A DNA stretch of 64,000 bases, from contig CAZMTA010000018.1 in assembly GCA_964569085.1 (NCBI GenBank), forward strand, positions 1 through 64,000. Reading direction: 5' to 3'. A program made the position numbers and the translations under genes. The stretch's first letter is position 1; every line of letters starts with the position of its first letter. This DNA comes from JAJCZZ01 sp964569085. Lineage in GTDB: Bacteria; Gemmatimonadota; Gemmatimonadetes; Longimicrobiales; Gaopeijiaceae. Below the pieces are notes generated by a model. It saw only the letters and a list, made by a program, of their open reading frames with translations. It did not search any database and was not told the origin of the DNA. Shown here piece by piece: positions 1 to 8,508 of the stretch.

Positions 1-2537
1 AGCACGACGATCAACCGCGTCTGCGCCCGTAGCAGGTGCTCGCGGAGTTGGTGCTCCTCCGCGATCCGGACCGCCTCCCGGGCGGCGGACAGGCCTTCGT
101 CGGGGTCGCCGAAGAGGATGTTCATGGCCAGGCTGGCGTTGGCCAGGCACCGGGCCTCGTGGTCCTCGGAGCGGGCGCAGACACGCAGCTCGTCCAGGAC
201 GCCTTCGATGGCGGGGAGATCCCCGACCTGGTGGAGCAGGTGCATGGTCGTGTCGAGCGCCATCGTCACGGCCACCCAGTCGTCCTCGCCCCGGGCCTCG
301 TGCTCGATCCGCTTCAGGCGCCCGACGGCTTCGGGGACCTCGGTCCCGGCTCCTTCGACGAGGCTCTCGACGCGGCGTATGTCCAGGCGGAGGGCCTGGG
401 CGCGGCGGCCTACGAGGCGGAGCTGCTCGGCGGCGGCGGCGAGGAGAGGGCCGGCCCGCTCCATGTCGCGGCTCACGTGGAGGAGCCGGGCGAGCTCGGC
501 GGTGGCGTCGGCCTTCCTCGATTCGTCCTCCTCGTTCTCGGTCACGATGCGGAGGAGGTGGATGGCTTCGGCGACGGCGCCGCTCTCCACCGCCTGGGCT
601 GCTGCCAGCCGACCGTGGCGGGCCGCGCGGGTGGCCTCACCTCCCCGGGCGTAGTGGAGGGCGAGCTCCCCGTGGGGCGGCGGATCGCCGCGGGCTTCCA
701 GGTGCCGCGCGATCTGGAGGTGTCGAACGGCCAGGCGGGCCGGGGTGACTTGTTGGTAGAAGGCGGCCCGGAAGAGCTCGTGGGAGATCGACACGATACC
801 GCGGTCGATGTCGGCCAGACGGCGGCCCATCAGCTCCTCGGCGGCGCCAGCGCACTCCTCCAGGGGCGTGCCGGTGAGCTCGGCGAGCTGCCCCACCGGG
901 AGGCCCCGGCCCCGGACGGCCAGCACCTCGGCCACGACCCGCCCGGCGGGAGACAGCGTATCCAGGCGATGCTCGAAGAGCTCGTGGAGCGAGATGGGGA
1001 GGGGCGGCGGCCCGCCCTCGTCGGTGTCCAGCTTCAAGCGCCCGGCCCCGTGGTCCCGGGTGAGCTCGATCAGGAAGAAGGGGTTCCGGCCGCCCAGGGC
1101 CAGGATGCGGTCCCGTGCCTCCCGGTCCAGCTCGCCGCCCGCGGTGAGCTCCACGAGCTGACGGGCCTCGTCCCGATCGAGTCCCTCCAGCGGGATCCGA
1201 CCGTCCGCCAGGGCCGCGAGCTGGTTCAGGTAGGGGGAGGGCCAGCGGCGGCCCAGCTCCCGGGGTGGGCGGGCGGCCCCGACGATGCCCAGGGTCGTGT
1301 CGGGAAGCCGCCGCTTCAGCGACTGGAGCACCGCCAGGGTCGTGTCGTCGGCCCAGGGGAGGTCGTCGAGGAGGAAGAGGGTGGGGCGGTCCTCCGCCAG
1401 GGCCTGGACGAGGAAGGAGAACGCGTCGAGGAGCCGTCGTGAGAGCGCTCGCTCCTGGACCGGGGGGACCTCCGGCAAGGTGGGGATGCCGCGGTGGGCC
1501 GGTACGAAGGTCGCCACCAGGGTGCGCCACGGCTCGTCCAGCGCGGCCACGAAGGGCCGGACCTCCGGGCCGCTGAGGGCGTCCGCCAGGACGTTCAGGG
1601 GGAGCCGCCGCTCCACCTCCACCGAGCTGGCCGTGAGGACCCGCACGCCCCGCAGGCGGGCGTCCCGGGCGGTCTCGGCCAGAAGCCGCGTCTTCCCGAT
1701 CCCCCCCGGGCCGGTGACCAGGAGCAGCCGGGTGCGTCCGCCCAGCACCTCCGTGATCGCTTCGTCCAGGACACGGCGCGGCTCCCTCCGGCCGACGAAG
1801 CCGACCTCGCGCGGCCCCCCTCCGTCCGGGAGGGTGCCTCCGTCGGCGGCGAGCCCGCGGACCCGCTTCAGGAGGTCGAGGGTCTCCTTCTCGAGGGCGG
1901 GCCCGTCGGGGCGCGCGGCCCGGAAGGATGCCACGGCGGCTTCGGCGGCGAAGGGGCTTCCCGTCCGGGCTCGGGCCTCCACCAGGCTCCGGAGGTAGCT
2001 CTGGTTGCCGGGATCCACGGAGAAGAGCGCTTCCGCCGCCTCCCGGGCCTCCCGCCAGCGGCCCGCCGGAGCCTCCTGGTCCCACACCGAGGCGGCCCGC
2101 TGCTCCAGGCGGCGCCGGAGCCCGAGGCGGTAGCCTTCGAGCCAGTCCCGGTAGGCGGACCCCGGCACCCGGGCGAGCTGCGCGGCGAACCCCCGGGCCA
2201 GCAGGGCCGCGCACCGCTCGAGGCGTCCCCGGGCCAGCCCGTCCTCCCACGCCTGGAGGTCCGTCTCGACCCCGACGAGCTGGACCGGATCCGCTTCCGA
2301 GGGAGGCAACGCGGCTGCGCCGACCCGGCTTCGCAGCTCGTGAAGGAGCTGCCGCAGGCGATGGCGTGTGCGGCGGTCGTCGGCCGTGCCCCAGAGGGTC
2401 CGGATGATCCGTGCACGATCCACGCCCCGCGCGGGGTAGGACGCCAGCAGGACGAGGAGCGCCTGCTGGTTGGGCGTCAGGGCCACGGGGCCCTCGGGCC
2501 GCCGTACCTCCGGTCCGCCGAACAGTCGAACGTGCAC
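1..2537 (-). CDS. BTAD/AAA-ATPase transcriptional regulator (SARP-like), C-terminus beyond the window
   Basis: A large cytoplasmic signal-integrating activator. The minus frame stays open from a GTG at 2537 to the left edge, giving about 845 residues without a stop. It begins VHVRLFGGPEVRR, the short beta-strand opening typical of BTAD regulators. A winged-helix-like segment and a helical BTAD region (residues about 1-240) follow. An AAA/NACHT-type ATPase comes next, with Walker A GPGGIGKT at 276-283 (Lys282) and a Walker B-like LFLLDDLPWAD near 390. The remainder is helical and TPR-like (ARLLHVSRDMERAGPLLAAAAEQ). The family uses ATP binding to control DNA binding or oligomerisation. No effector can be read. 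It is followed by nothing visible, because the 3' end lies outside the window. Upstream is a separate AraC-type gene, 114 bp away. A long frame on the opposite strand is an antisense shadow. Confidence 0.85.
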   Translation of the reverse strand, partial: MHVRLFGGPEVRRPEGPVALTPNQQALLVLLASYPARGVDRARIIRTLWGTADDRRTRHRLRQLLHELRSRVGAAALPPSEADPVQLVGVETDLQAWEDGLARGRLERCAALLARGFAAQLARVPGSAYRDWLEGYRLGLRRRLEQRAASVWDQEAPAGRWREAREAAEALFSVDPGNQSYLRSLVEARARTGSPFAAEAAVASFRAARPDGPALEKETLDLLKRVRGLAADGGTLPDGGGPREVGFVGRREPRRVLDEAITEVLGGRTRLLLVTGPGGIGKTRLLAETARDARLRGVRVLTASSVEVERRLPLNVLADALSGPEVRPFVAALDEPWRTLVATFVPAHRGIPTLPEVPPVQERALSRRLLDAFSFLVQALAEDRPTLFLLDDLPWADDTTLAVLQSLKRRLPDTTLGIVGAARPPRELGRRWPSPYLNQLAALADGRIPLEGLDRDEARQLVELTAGGELDREARDRILALGGRNPFFLIELTRDHGAGRLKLDTDEGGPPPLPISLHELFEHRLDTLSPAGRVVAEVLAVRGRGLPVGQLAELTGTPLEECAGAAEELMGRRLADIDRGIVSISHELFRAAFYQQVTPARLAVRHLQIARHLEARGDPPPHGELALHYARGGEATRAARHGRLAAAQAVESGAVAEAIHLLRIVTENEEDESRKADATAELARLLHVSRDMERAGPLLAAAAEQLRLVGRRAQALRLDIRRVESLVEGAGTEVPEAVGRLKRIEHEARGEDDWVAVTMALDTTMHLLHQVGDLPAIEGVLDELRVCARSEDHEARCLANASLAMNILFGDPDEGLSAAREAVRIAEEHQLREHLLRAQTRLIVV

Positions 2538-2651
2538 GATCGCGTCACCCCCGGGCGGGCCGGAGACCGTCCGTCGGTCTCCGGCCTCGTTCGGTCGTTC
2601 CTGGGGGTAGGGTCATGATCCGCCGGCGGGCGCTCCGGTGCAACTCCTGCC

Positions 2652-3518
2652 TCACGAGGCGGCCCGGAGGCGCTCCCCTGCGGGTGCGCGCTCCCCTTCT
2701 TCGAGGAGATCCTCCTGCTCTCCCATGGACCCCCCCGTGCGAGCGCCTGGCTCCGGGCGCAGTCCCCCGTGCTCCGCTTCCTTGCGGAGCCACGCTTCGA
2801 GGAACCACTCCCAGCCCAGGCATTCCCGCGCCTGGCTCGGGCGGACCCCGGTCAGGCGGACCATCTGGTTGCTGAGGGAGAAGCCGTCGGGGTACCCCAC
2901 CGCGTAGCCCGCGCTCAGCACGGTCTCGTCGGTCCGCTGGAGATGGAGAACCACCCGCAGGAGCCGTGCGAAGTGGAGCCAGTGGGACGGCACCGGCAGC
3001 CCCCGGATCATGAAGCGTCGGCCGAGCGCCCGTCGCGACAGGTAGAGGCTGCGCGCCAGGGCCGACACGGAGCGGAGGTCCGAGGAGAGCTCCACGGTCC
3101 GTCGGACGAGGTGGGTCGTCTCCCGGTCCAGGGGGATGCCGCGCCACCGGATGTACTCGGTCACCTCGGCGCCCAGGTCCGCGGGCGGCCGCCGGAGCGC
3201 CTCGGTGAGCTCCTCCGGCGCCAGGGGGCCGTGGTGCGGCAGGACGGCGGCGGGGCGTCCCAGCTCCGCGACGCGCAGGAGGGCCTCGGCCCGGGGGAGC
3301 TCCTCAGCGGGCGGCAGCACCACCATGAGGGCCAGGCCCCCGGGCCGGTTCGCCACCAGCCGGAGGTGGTCCTCGGAGACGCGGTGCGTGGGGGGCGCCC
3401 AGACCAGGGCGCACCCCGGGGCGCCGCCCAGCCGCTTGAGCTCGCGGCGGGATCCGGACAGGGGACGGAGGGCCCGGTAGGGCGGGGCGAGCAGGTGAAG
3501 GGGGTGGGCGGTGGCCAT
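2652..3518 (-). CDS. AraC-family transcriptional regulator
   Basis: A 288-residue DNA-binding regulator. The C-terminal half (about residues 140-245) carries two helix-turn-helix units of AraC/XylS type: SVSALARSLYLSRRALGRRF, then ETVLSAGYAVGYPDGFSLSNQMVRLTGVRPSQAR. The second is the usual partly conserved recognition helix before the family signature. The N-terminal 130 residues match no sensor domain I recognise. They resemble a degenerate receiver-like alpha/beta fold, which is only a guess. The ATG at 3518 has GGAG six bases upstream. The gene is divergent from the TetR gene at 3690 and shares a 171-bp intergenic region with it. Its target is unknown. Confidence 0.85.
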   Translation of the reverse strand: MATAHPLHLLAPPYRALRPLSGSRRELKRLGGAPGCALVWAPPTHRVSEDHLRLVANRPGGLALMVVLPPAEELPRAEALLRVAELGRPAAVLPHHGPLAPEELTEALRRPPADLGAEVTEYIRWRGIPLDRETTHLVRRTVELSSDLRSVSALARSLYLSRRALGRRFMIRGLPVPSHWLHFARLLRVVLHLQRTDETVLSAGYAVGYPDGFSLSNQMVRLTGVRPSQARECLGWEWFLEAWLRKEAEHGGLRPEPGARTGGSMGEQEDLLEEGERAPAGERLRAAS

Positions 3519-3621
3519 GGCGACTCCGGACGGCAGAGGGTGGCCCCGGGGGGGACGTGGAGGATGGACGGGCCCCGTCAGCGCGCCGTCAGGGCCCGCA
3601 GGCCGCCCGCGACGACCGGTC

Positions 3622-3651
3622 TTGCCCCGGCCAGGCGGGCTTCCCTACACT
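3622..3651 (+). promoter_or_regulatory. Sigma70-like promoter of the TetR gene
   Basis: TTGCCC at 3622-3627 and TACACT at 3646-3651 are separated by 18 bp, giving a start site near 3658 and a leader of about 30 bases. The leader has no Shine-Dalgarno sequence. A very similar pair (TTGCCC, 17 bp, TACACC) precedes the ferredoxin gene at 22913, which supports this as a genuine promoter form in this genome. Confidence 0.6.
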
Positions 3652-3666
3652 AGAACCACGTTCTAG
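3650..3666. promoter_or_regulatory. Perfect palindromic operator over the tetR-type promoter
   Basis: CTAGAAC-CAC-GTTCTAG is a perfect 7-bp inverted repeat with a 3-bp spacer. It overlaps the last bases of the -10 box and is centred on the expected transcription start, 23 bp upstream of the TetR-type coding region. Size, symmetry and position are those of an autorepressor operator. That the adjacent TetR protein binds it is inference. Confidence 0.65.
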
Positions 3667-3689
3667 CCCGTCCCTCCGGCCGCCCCTCC

Positions 3690-4343
3690 ATGCCCGCGCA
3701 CCTCAACCCTCCCAAGCAGACCCGCTCCCGACGCACCCTGGAGCGGATCGTCCGCGCCTCCCTGGAGATCCTGGAGGAGGAGGGCCCCGACGCCCTCACC
3801 GTGAAGGCCATCGTGAAGCGCGCGCGCTCCTCCGTGGGGTCCTTCTACGCGCGCTTCGAGGGCAAGGACGACCTCCTGGAGTACATGGGCGAGCGCGCCT
3901 GGACCGAGGCCGCCGAGCGGTGGGACCGCGCCCTCGAGGAGCGGGACTGGAGCGAGCTGGAGCTGGGCGAGCTCGTGGACGGGGCCGTGGGCCTCCTGGT
4001 GGAGACCGGGCGCTCCCGGGCCTCCTACCTCCGGGCCCTGGACCGGGCCGGGGCGTCCCAGGACGCCTTCGCCGCCTTCCGGCTCCACGTCCTGGACGGC
4101 ATCGCCTCCCTGCTCCGGGCGCGGCGGGACGAGATCGCCCACCCCGACCCGGACCTGGCCGTGGAGGTGGGGCTGCGCGGGGTCGTGGGCATCCTCGACG
4201 CCGCCGAGCGCGGGGCCTGGACCGCCCCGGACGACGCGGTCCTCCGGCGCGAGGCCGGCCGGCTCCTCCGCGGCTACCTCACCCCCGCCGACGCCGAGGA
4301 CGAGCCCGAGGGCGACGTCGAGTTCTTCGACGTCTGGAGCTGA
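3690..4343 (+). CDS. TetR/AcrR-family transcriptional regulator
   Basis: A 217-residue repressor-type regulator. Residues about 12-58 form the TetR N-terminal HTH: RRTLERIVRASLEILEEEGPDALTVKAIVKRARSSVGSFYARFEGKDDLL, with the characteristic SVGSFYARFEGKDDLL recognition helix and following turn. The remainder is all-helical and variable, as expected for a ligand-binding and dimerisation domain. The ATG at 3690 is the only sensible start; no Shine-Dalgarno is visible. A perfect palindrome lies over its promoter, so autoregulation is likely. No transporter or enzyme is co-transcribed; the next gene is convergent. The effector therefore cannot be guessed. Confidence 0.88.
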   Translation: MPAHLNPPKQTRSRRTLERIVRASLEILEEEGPDALTVKAIVKRARSSVGSFYARFEGKDDLLEYMGERAWTEAAERWDRALEERDWSELELGELVDGAVGLLVETGRSRASYLRALDRAGASQDAFAAFRLHVLDGIASLLRARRDEIAHPDPDLAVEVGLRGVVGILDAAERGAWTAPDDAVLRREAGRLLRGYLTPADAEDEPEGDVEFFDVWS

Positions 4344-4458
4344 CCGCAGACCGGCTCCGGACCGGCTCTCCGACGCCTCCGTCCGAATGGTCGCGGGTAA
4401 CCACCGCGGGAGCCGGTCGGCCCTGGTCGGACGCGCCGTACGGGCTGTCGGGGACCCC

Positions 4459-5313
4459 TCAGCCCTCCGGGTCGCGTCGCTCCGCGGCGGGGAGCGCGTC
4501 GTAGCGGGCCCGCAGCGCCATGACCGGGTTCTGGTCCTCGCCGGCACGCAGGTTCTCGTCGGTCACGTTCAGGTAGAGCGTGTAGTCCCCGTCGTTGAAC
4601 GAGCTCCCCTCGGGGTTCTCCGGGTCGGCGGCCAGGAGGTACGCCACGTGGGACGTGCGGTTCGTGCACGTCCGGCCCTCGTCGGGCAGCGGCTCGCTCT
4701 GGCAGGTGCACCGCACGTCCCCGCCGGCCGCGTCCGCGGCGTCCATGGCGGCCATGACCCGGTCCGTCAGGCTCCCGCCCTCGGCCTCGAAGGCGTCCAC
4801 GGCGTCGTGGACCACCGCGTCCGAGGCCAGGATGTTGCCCTGGATGGAGTAGTAGATCTCCGTGCCCTGCACGTGGCCCTGCTGGGACAGGGAGGCGTCC
4901 CCGTTCTCGTATCCGCTGAAGCCGACGAAGCGGCCCTCGAGGTCCACGATGCCGAACTGGCGCCGCTCGATGGCCTCGTCCTCCTTGAGCTGCGTCAGGA
5001 TGCGCCCGGGGTGCACGCCCTCCTTCATCTGCCCGTAGATCAGGCGCTGGTTCTCCCGGGTGGCGTCCACCCCGGCCTGGGCCGCGGCCACGCCCACCCC
5101 GGGGACCACGATGGCCTGGATGTCCATGAGCCCCTCGGCCGGGAAGCCCGCGAAGCGGCCCTGGGCCACGCAGGTGGCCGAGGCGATGACGACCCGCCCG
5201 GTGCGCAGGTCCACGGCGATGACGGACCAGGTGGCCGACGCGGGCAGCGGAACGGCGGCCAGGAGGAGGAGGGCGGCCAGGCCTCCCAGGAGGAGGGTGC
5301 GGAGGCGGGTCAT
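4459..5313 (-). CDS. DUF1028 secreted Ntn-hydrolase-like protein
   Basis: A 284-residue exported protein. The ATG at 5313 is chosen because it starts a clear signal peptide (MTRLRTLLLGGLAALLLLAAVPLPASA) and has AGGAG about nine bases upstream; the frame stays open further upstream but that part is not protein-like. The mature part begins with TWSVIAVDLRTGRVVIASATCVAQG, the DUF1028 opening, and continues with AQAGVDATRENQRLIYGQMKEGVHPGRILTQLKEDE and QGNILASDAVVHDAVDAF. The fold is reported to be Ntn-hydrolase-like, but the reaction is not firmly known. A C-terminal part with two cysteines (CTCQSEPLPDEGRTCTN) suggests disulfides. A second DUF1028 gene lies at 34825-35679. It is divergent from the S9 peptidase gene. 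Confidence 0.85.
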   Translation of the reverse strand: MTRLRTLLLGGLAALLLLAAVPLPASATWSVIAVDLRTGRVVIASATCVAQGRFAGFPAEGLMDIQAIVVPGVGVAAAQAGVDATRENQRLIYGQMKEGVHPGRILTQLKEDEAIERRQFGIVDLEGRFVGFSGYENGDASLSQQGHVQGTEIYYSIQGNILASDAVVHDAVDAFEAEGGSLTDRVMAAMDAADAAGGDVRCTCQSEPLPDEGRTCTNRTSHVAYLLAADPENPEGSSFNDGDYTLYLNVTDENLRAGEDQNPVMALRARYDALPAAERRDPEG

Positions 5314-5610
5314 GAGGCGGGCTCCTGCGGTGCGGAGGTGGGTGGGCGGTCGTGACCGGGACGCCCGGGGGCGCCGGTCGGCCCAAGATAGGCGCCGTCC
5401 CCCCGGCCGAGCGAGGCCCGGCCCGCCCCGCCCCGCCCCCGCCCGCTGCGACCCCGACCCCTGGGCAGGCCCTGTCCCGCCCCGGGGCGTGGGGCCTATG
5501 TTGCCCGTCCACGGCGCGCGACGGCCCGCCCGGGGAGGCGGAGGGGTGGTGGGGAGGTGCGGAGCGACGCGGCGTCGTGCCACGACGCACCCCCATCCCG
5601 GAGCCCCGCC

Positions 5611-7791
5611 ATGACCCGTCGCCCGACCCCGCCCGACCCCGTGACGCGCCTAGCCTGCGCCACCAGTTCGCCCAGGTCTGACTTGACGGAGCGCCGGTCG
5701 GGTGCCGGACGGTCACGTCCGTCCCGACGACGGCTCCCGACCGGTCCGGCCGCGGTTCTGACCGTGCTGTCGGTGCTGGCCTCCCTGGCCGCCGCGCCCT
5801 TCGACGCGGCCGCCCAGGACGAGCCCGACGGCACGCTGAAGCTCGAGACGTACCTGGACTGGGAGTGGGTCGGCAGCCCCCAGCTCTCGCCCGACGGGGA
5901 GGAGATCGTCTACGAGCGGACCTGGGTGGACAAGGTCAACGACACGCGCACGTCGTCCGTCTGGATCATGAGCGCCGACGGCAGCCGGAACCGGCACCTG
6001 GTGGACGGGTCGAGCCCCCGGTGGTCGCCGGACGGGACCCGCATCGCCTACACCGCCGACGGGGAGCCCGACGGCACGCAGATCTGGGTGCGCTGGATGG
6101 ACGCCCAGGGCGCCACCACCCAGATCACCCGCGTGGAGCGGAGCCCCCGGTCGCTGGCGTGGTCGCCGGACTCCGAGCACATCGCCTTCGGCATGGACGT
6201 GGAGTCGGAGCCGGCGTGGAGCGTGAGCCTGCCCGACCGGCCCGAGGGCGCCCAGTGGACCGAGGAGCCCAAGGTCGTCGACCGCCTGGACTACCGGCAG
6301 GACCGGGTGGGCTACGTGGACGACAGCTACCGCCACCTCTTCGTGGTGCCCGCCGACGGCGGCACGCCCCGGCAGCTCACCGACGGGGACTGGGACCACG
6401 GCGACGGTGCCTGGAGCCCCGACGGCACCGAGCTCTACTTCAGCTCGCTGCGCATCGAGGACGCGGCGTGGGAGGTCGGGGAGTCCGACATCTACGCCGT
6501 GCGCGTGGAGGACGGCTCGATCCGGCGGCTCACGGACCGGCCGGGGCCCGACGGGTCCCCGGTGCCCTCGCCCGACGGCTCGATGATCGCGTACCAGGGC
6601 CACGACCGGACCGACGACACCTACACCGAGAACGGCCTCTACGTCATGGGCCGGGACGGCTCGAACCCCCGCCGGATCGCCGGGGAGCTGGGCCGGGGCA
6701 TGGGGAACGTGACCTGGGCGCCCGACGGGAGCGGCGTCTACCTGAACGCGGCCATGCGCGGCAACGAGAACGTCTGGTTCGTCCCGGTGGACGGCGGGGA
6801 GCCCCGCGCGGTGACCGAAGGCGATCACATGCTGGAGTTCGCCACCATGGACTCCGACGGCGACTTCATGGTGGGGGTGCGGGAGACCGCCCACCGCCCC
6901 GGGGACCTGGTGCGCTTCGACGTCGACGACGGCGAGCCGACCTACCTCACCGCGGTGAACGAGGACGTCCTGGCCGGCGTGACCCTCGGCGAGGTCGAGG
7001 AGATCTGGTACCCGTCCGTGGACGACTTCCAGATCCAGGGCTGGATCGTGAAGCCGCCGGACTTCGATCCCCAGCGCGACTACCCGCTCATGCTGGTGAT
7101 CCACGGCGGGCCCCACGCCATGTACGACGTGGGCTTCAACTTCTCGTGGCAGAACCACGCGGCCAACGGCTACGTGGTGCTGTACACCAACCCCCGGGGG
7201 AGCTCGGGCTACGGGAGCGTCTTCGGCAACGCCATCAAGAACGCCTATCCGGGCAAGGACTACGACGACCTCATGGCCGGCGTGGACGAGGTCGTGTCCC
7301 GGGGCTACGTGGACGAGGAGAACATGTTCGTCTACGGGTGCAGCGGCGGGGGCGTGCTGACGTCGTGGGTGGTGGGTCAGACCGACCGCTTCCGCGCGGC
7401 GTCGGCCAACTGCCCGGTCACGAACTGGCTCTCCTTCGTGGGGACGACGGACAGCCCGTACTGGTACACGAACTTCGCCAACCTCCCCTGGGAGGACCCC
7501 ACCGAGCACCTGGCGCGCTCGCCCCTCATGCACGTGGGCAAGGTCTCCACGCCCACCATGCTCATGACCGGCGTGAACGACCTGCGCACCCCCATGCCCC
7601 AGACCGAGGAGTACTACCAGGCGCTGAAGTACCTGAAGGTCCCCACGGTCATGGTGCGCTTCAACGACGAGTGGCACGGCACCAGCTCCAAGCCGTCCAA
7701 CTTCATGCGCACCCAGCTCTACCTGCGGGGATGGTTCGAGCGGTGGGGCACCCACGACGACGGGCGGCCCGTCACCCAGGAGGACCGCTAG
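5611..7791 (+). CDS. S9-family prolyl oligopeptidase / dipeptidyl aminopeptidase
   Basis: An exported serine peptidase, 726 residues from the ATG at 5611 (GGAG about six bases upstream). It has a WD40/TolB-like propeller with repeated SPDG motifs (about residues 70-440) and a C-terminal alpha/beta-hydrolase domain. The predicted triad is Ser578 in GCSGGG, Asp657 in GVNDLRTPM and His689 in DEWHGTS. The nucleophile elbow GCSGGG differs slightly from the commoner GGSYGG. It probably cleaves peptides in the periplasm. The start is uncertain. The hydrophobic signal segment (AAVLTVLSVLASLAAAPFDAAAQ) sits about 50 residues in, so a TTG at 5683 is a credible alternative. A 24-bp element shared with the 19.7-kb intergenic region lies inside this N-terminal stretch. 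Confidence 0.88.
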   Translation: MTRRPTPPDPVTRLACATSSPRSDLTERRSGAGRSRPSRRRLPTGPAAVLTVLSVLASLAAAPFDAAAQDEPDGTLKLETYLDWEWVGSPQLSPDGEEIVYERTWVDKVNDTRTSSVWIMSADGSRNRHLVDGSSPRWSPDGTRIAYTADGEPDGTQIWVRWMDAQGATTQITRVERSPRSLAWSPDSEHIAFGMDVESEPAWSVSLPDRPEGAQWTEEPKVVDRLDYRQDRVGYVDDSYRHLFVVPADGGTPRQLTDGDWDHGDGAWSPDGTELYFSSLRIEDAAWEVGESDIYAVRVEDGSIRRLTDRPGPDGSPVPSPDGSMIAYQGHDRTDDTYTENGLYVMGRDGSNPRRIAGELGRGMGNVTWAPDGSGVYLNAAMRGNENVWFVPVDGGEPRAVTEGDHMLEFATMDSDGDFMVGVRETAHRPGDLVRFDVDDGEPTYLTAVNEDVLAGVTLGEVEEIWYPSVDDFQIQGWIVKPPDFDPQRDYPLMLVIHGGPHAMYDVGFNFSWQNHAANGYVVLYTNPRGSSGYGSVFGNAIKNAYPGKDYDDLMAGVDEVVSRGYVDEENMFVYGCSGGGVLTSWVVGQTDRFRAASANCPVTNWLSFVGTTDSPYWYTNFANLPWEDPTEHLARSPLMHVGKVSTPTMLMTGVNDLRTPMPQTEEYYQALKYLKVPTVMVRFNDEWHGTSSKPSNFMRTQLYLRGWFERWGTHDDGRPVTQEDR
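5663..5686 (+). promoter_or_regulatory. Possible shared regulatory element (copy 1)
   Basis: This 24-bp stretch matches 18 of 24 bases with the intergenic element at 19735-19758. Both begin CCAGTT and end GACTTGA. Here it lies in the doubtful N-terminal coding region of the S9 peptidase, which would fit a regulatory site if translation starts further downstream. It may be chance, since only two copies were found by eye. Confidence 0.3.
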
Positions 7792-7947
7792 GCGAGGGCG
7801 GGCGGGCCCCGGCGGGCGCCGGGATCGTCCGGCGGGACGCCTCCCGGGGGTCCGCCGAAACCTCCGGCGCGACCCCGCCGTAGGGCCCCTCGAAGACGGC
7901 ACGACCTCCAGGGGAGGACGACGAAGACGACGACGGGTGGGTCACGC

Positions 7948-7972
7948 GGGACGACGACGGGACGACGACGGG
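7948..7972. repeat. 11-bp tandem repeat in convergent intergenic region
   Basis: GGGACGACGAC is repeated twice in tandem, followed by GGG. It sits in a wider GACGACGACGG-rich stretch (about 7917-7972) between the convergent S9 peptidase and PadR genes. Low-complexity DNA; no gene is seen in 7792-8074. Confidence 0.6.
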
Positions 7973-8074
7973 GTGACCCTGGTGGAGATATGGGAGCGGG
8001 GGTGGGGGCCGAGAGGCCGCCGCCCCCGTTCGCGTCGGGGGCATGGGCGCCCCGCCGGCGGTCGGTCTCGGCCC

Positions 8075-8419
8075 TCAGGATCCGGTCTCCGGCCCCTGGA
8101 GGTCCACGCCGTCCCACAGCCGCCCGAGGAGCGCCCGCGTCCGGGCCAGGGCCTCCTCTCCCTCGGGGAGGATGCGGTAGCGCCCGGGGGGGTGGCTCCC
8201 CTGCTCCTCCTCCCGCCCTTCTCGGCCCCGGGACGTGACGAGCCCCTTCTTCTCCAGGCGCTCCAGCGTGGCCTGGACCGCCGGGATCGAGACGTGCCGG
8301 CCGGTGGTCTCGAAGACCTCCCCATGGATGGCGGCCCCGTCGGCCGCCCCTTCCCGGCGGGCCAGCGCCAGGAGGACGACGTGCTCGAACTCGCCCAGGT
8401 AGCTCGGTCCCCGTCCCAC
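8075..8419 (-). CDS. PadR-family transcriptional regulator
   Basis: A 114-residue winged-helix repressor. The frame reads VGRGPSYLGEFEHVVLLALARREGAADGAAIHGEVFETTGRHVSIPAVQATLERLEKKGLVTS, the PadR N-terminal domain: LGEFE start, Y/AIHGEV helix, and PAVQATLERLEKKGLV recognition helix with wing. A basic, Gly-rich C-terminal tail follows (REGREEEQGSHPPGRYRILPEGEEALARTRALL). The GTG at 8419 has AGGGGGGAG nine bases upstream. It lies 89 bp downstream of the ADOP permease gene in the same direction. In Acidobacteria and Gemmatimonadota, PadR genes usually accompany such permeases, although commonly ahead of them. Confidence 0.85.
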   Translation of the reverse strand: MGRGPSYLGEFEHVVLLALARREGAADGAAIHGEVFETTGRHVSIPAVQATLERLEKKGLVTSRGREGREEEQGSHPPGRYRILPEGEEALARTRALLGRLWDGVDLQGPETGS

Positions 8420-8508
8420 CGGTGCTCCCCCCTGATCGGGTCGACAAGCTCCCCGACCATGGGGACGGGGCCGGATCCGGGGCAAGCCTCGGCCCGCCCG
8501 CCCCTGGC

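Noticed and set aside
36..2250. Long open frames on the plus strand and another minus frame across the BTAD regulator
   Set aside because: They have Arg/Pro/Gly-rich, repetitive translations typical of GC-rich shadow frames, while the minus frame from 2537 gives clear BTAD and Walker motifs.
4349..4418. GACCGGCTC/GAGCCGGTC inverted repeat as a terminator after the TetR gene
   Set aside because: The arms are over 50 bases apart and the inner sequence folds poorly.
7917..7973. GACGACG-rich repeats as a CRISPR array
   Set aside because: Units are 11 bp with no unique spacers, and there are no cas genes.
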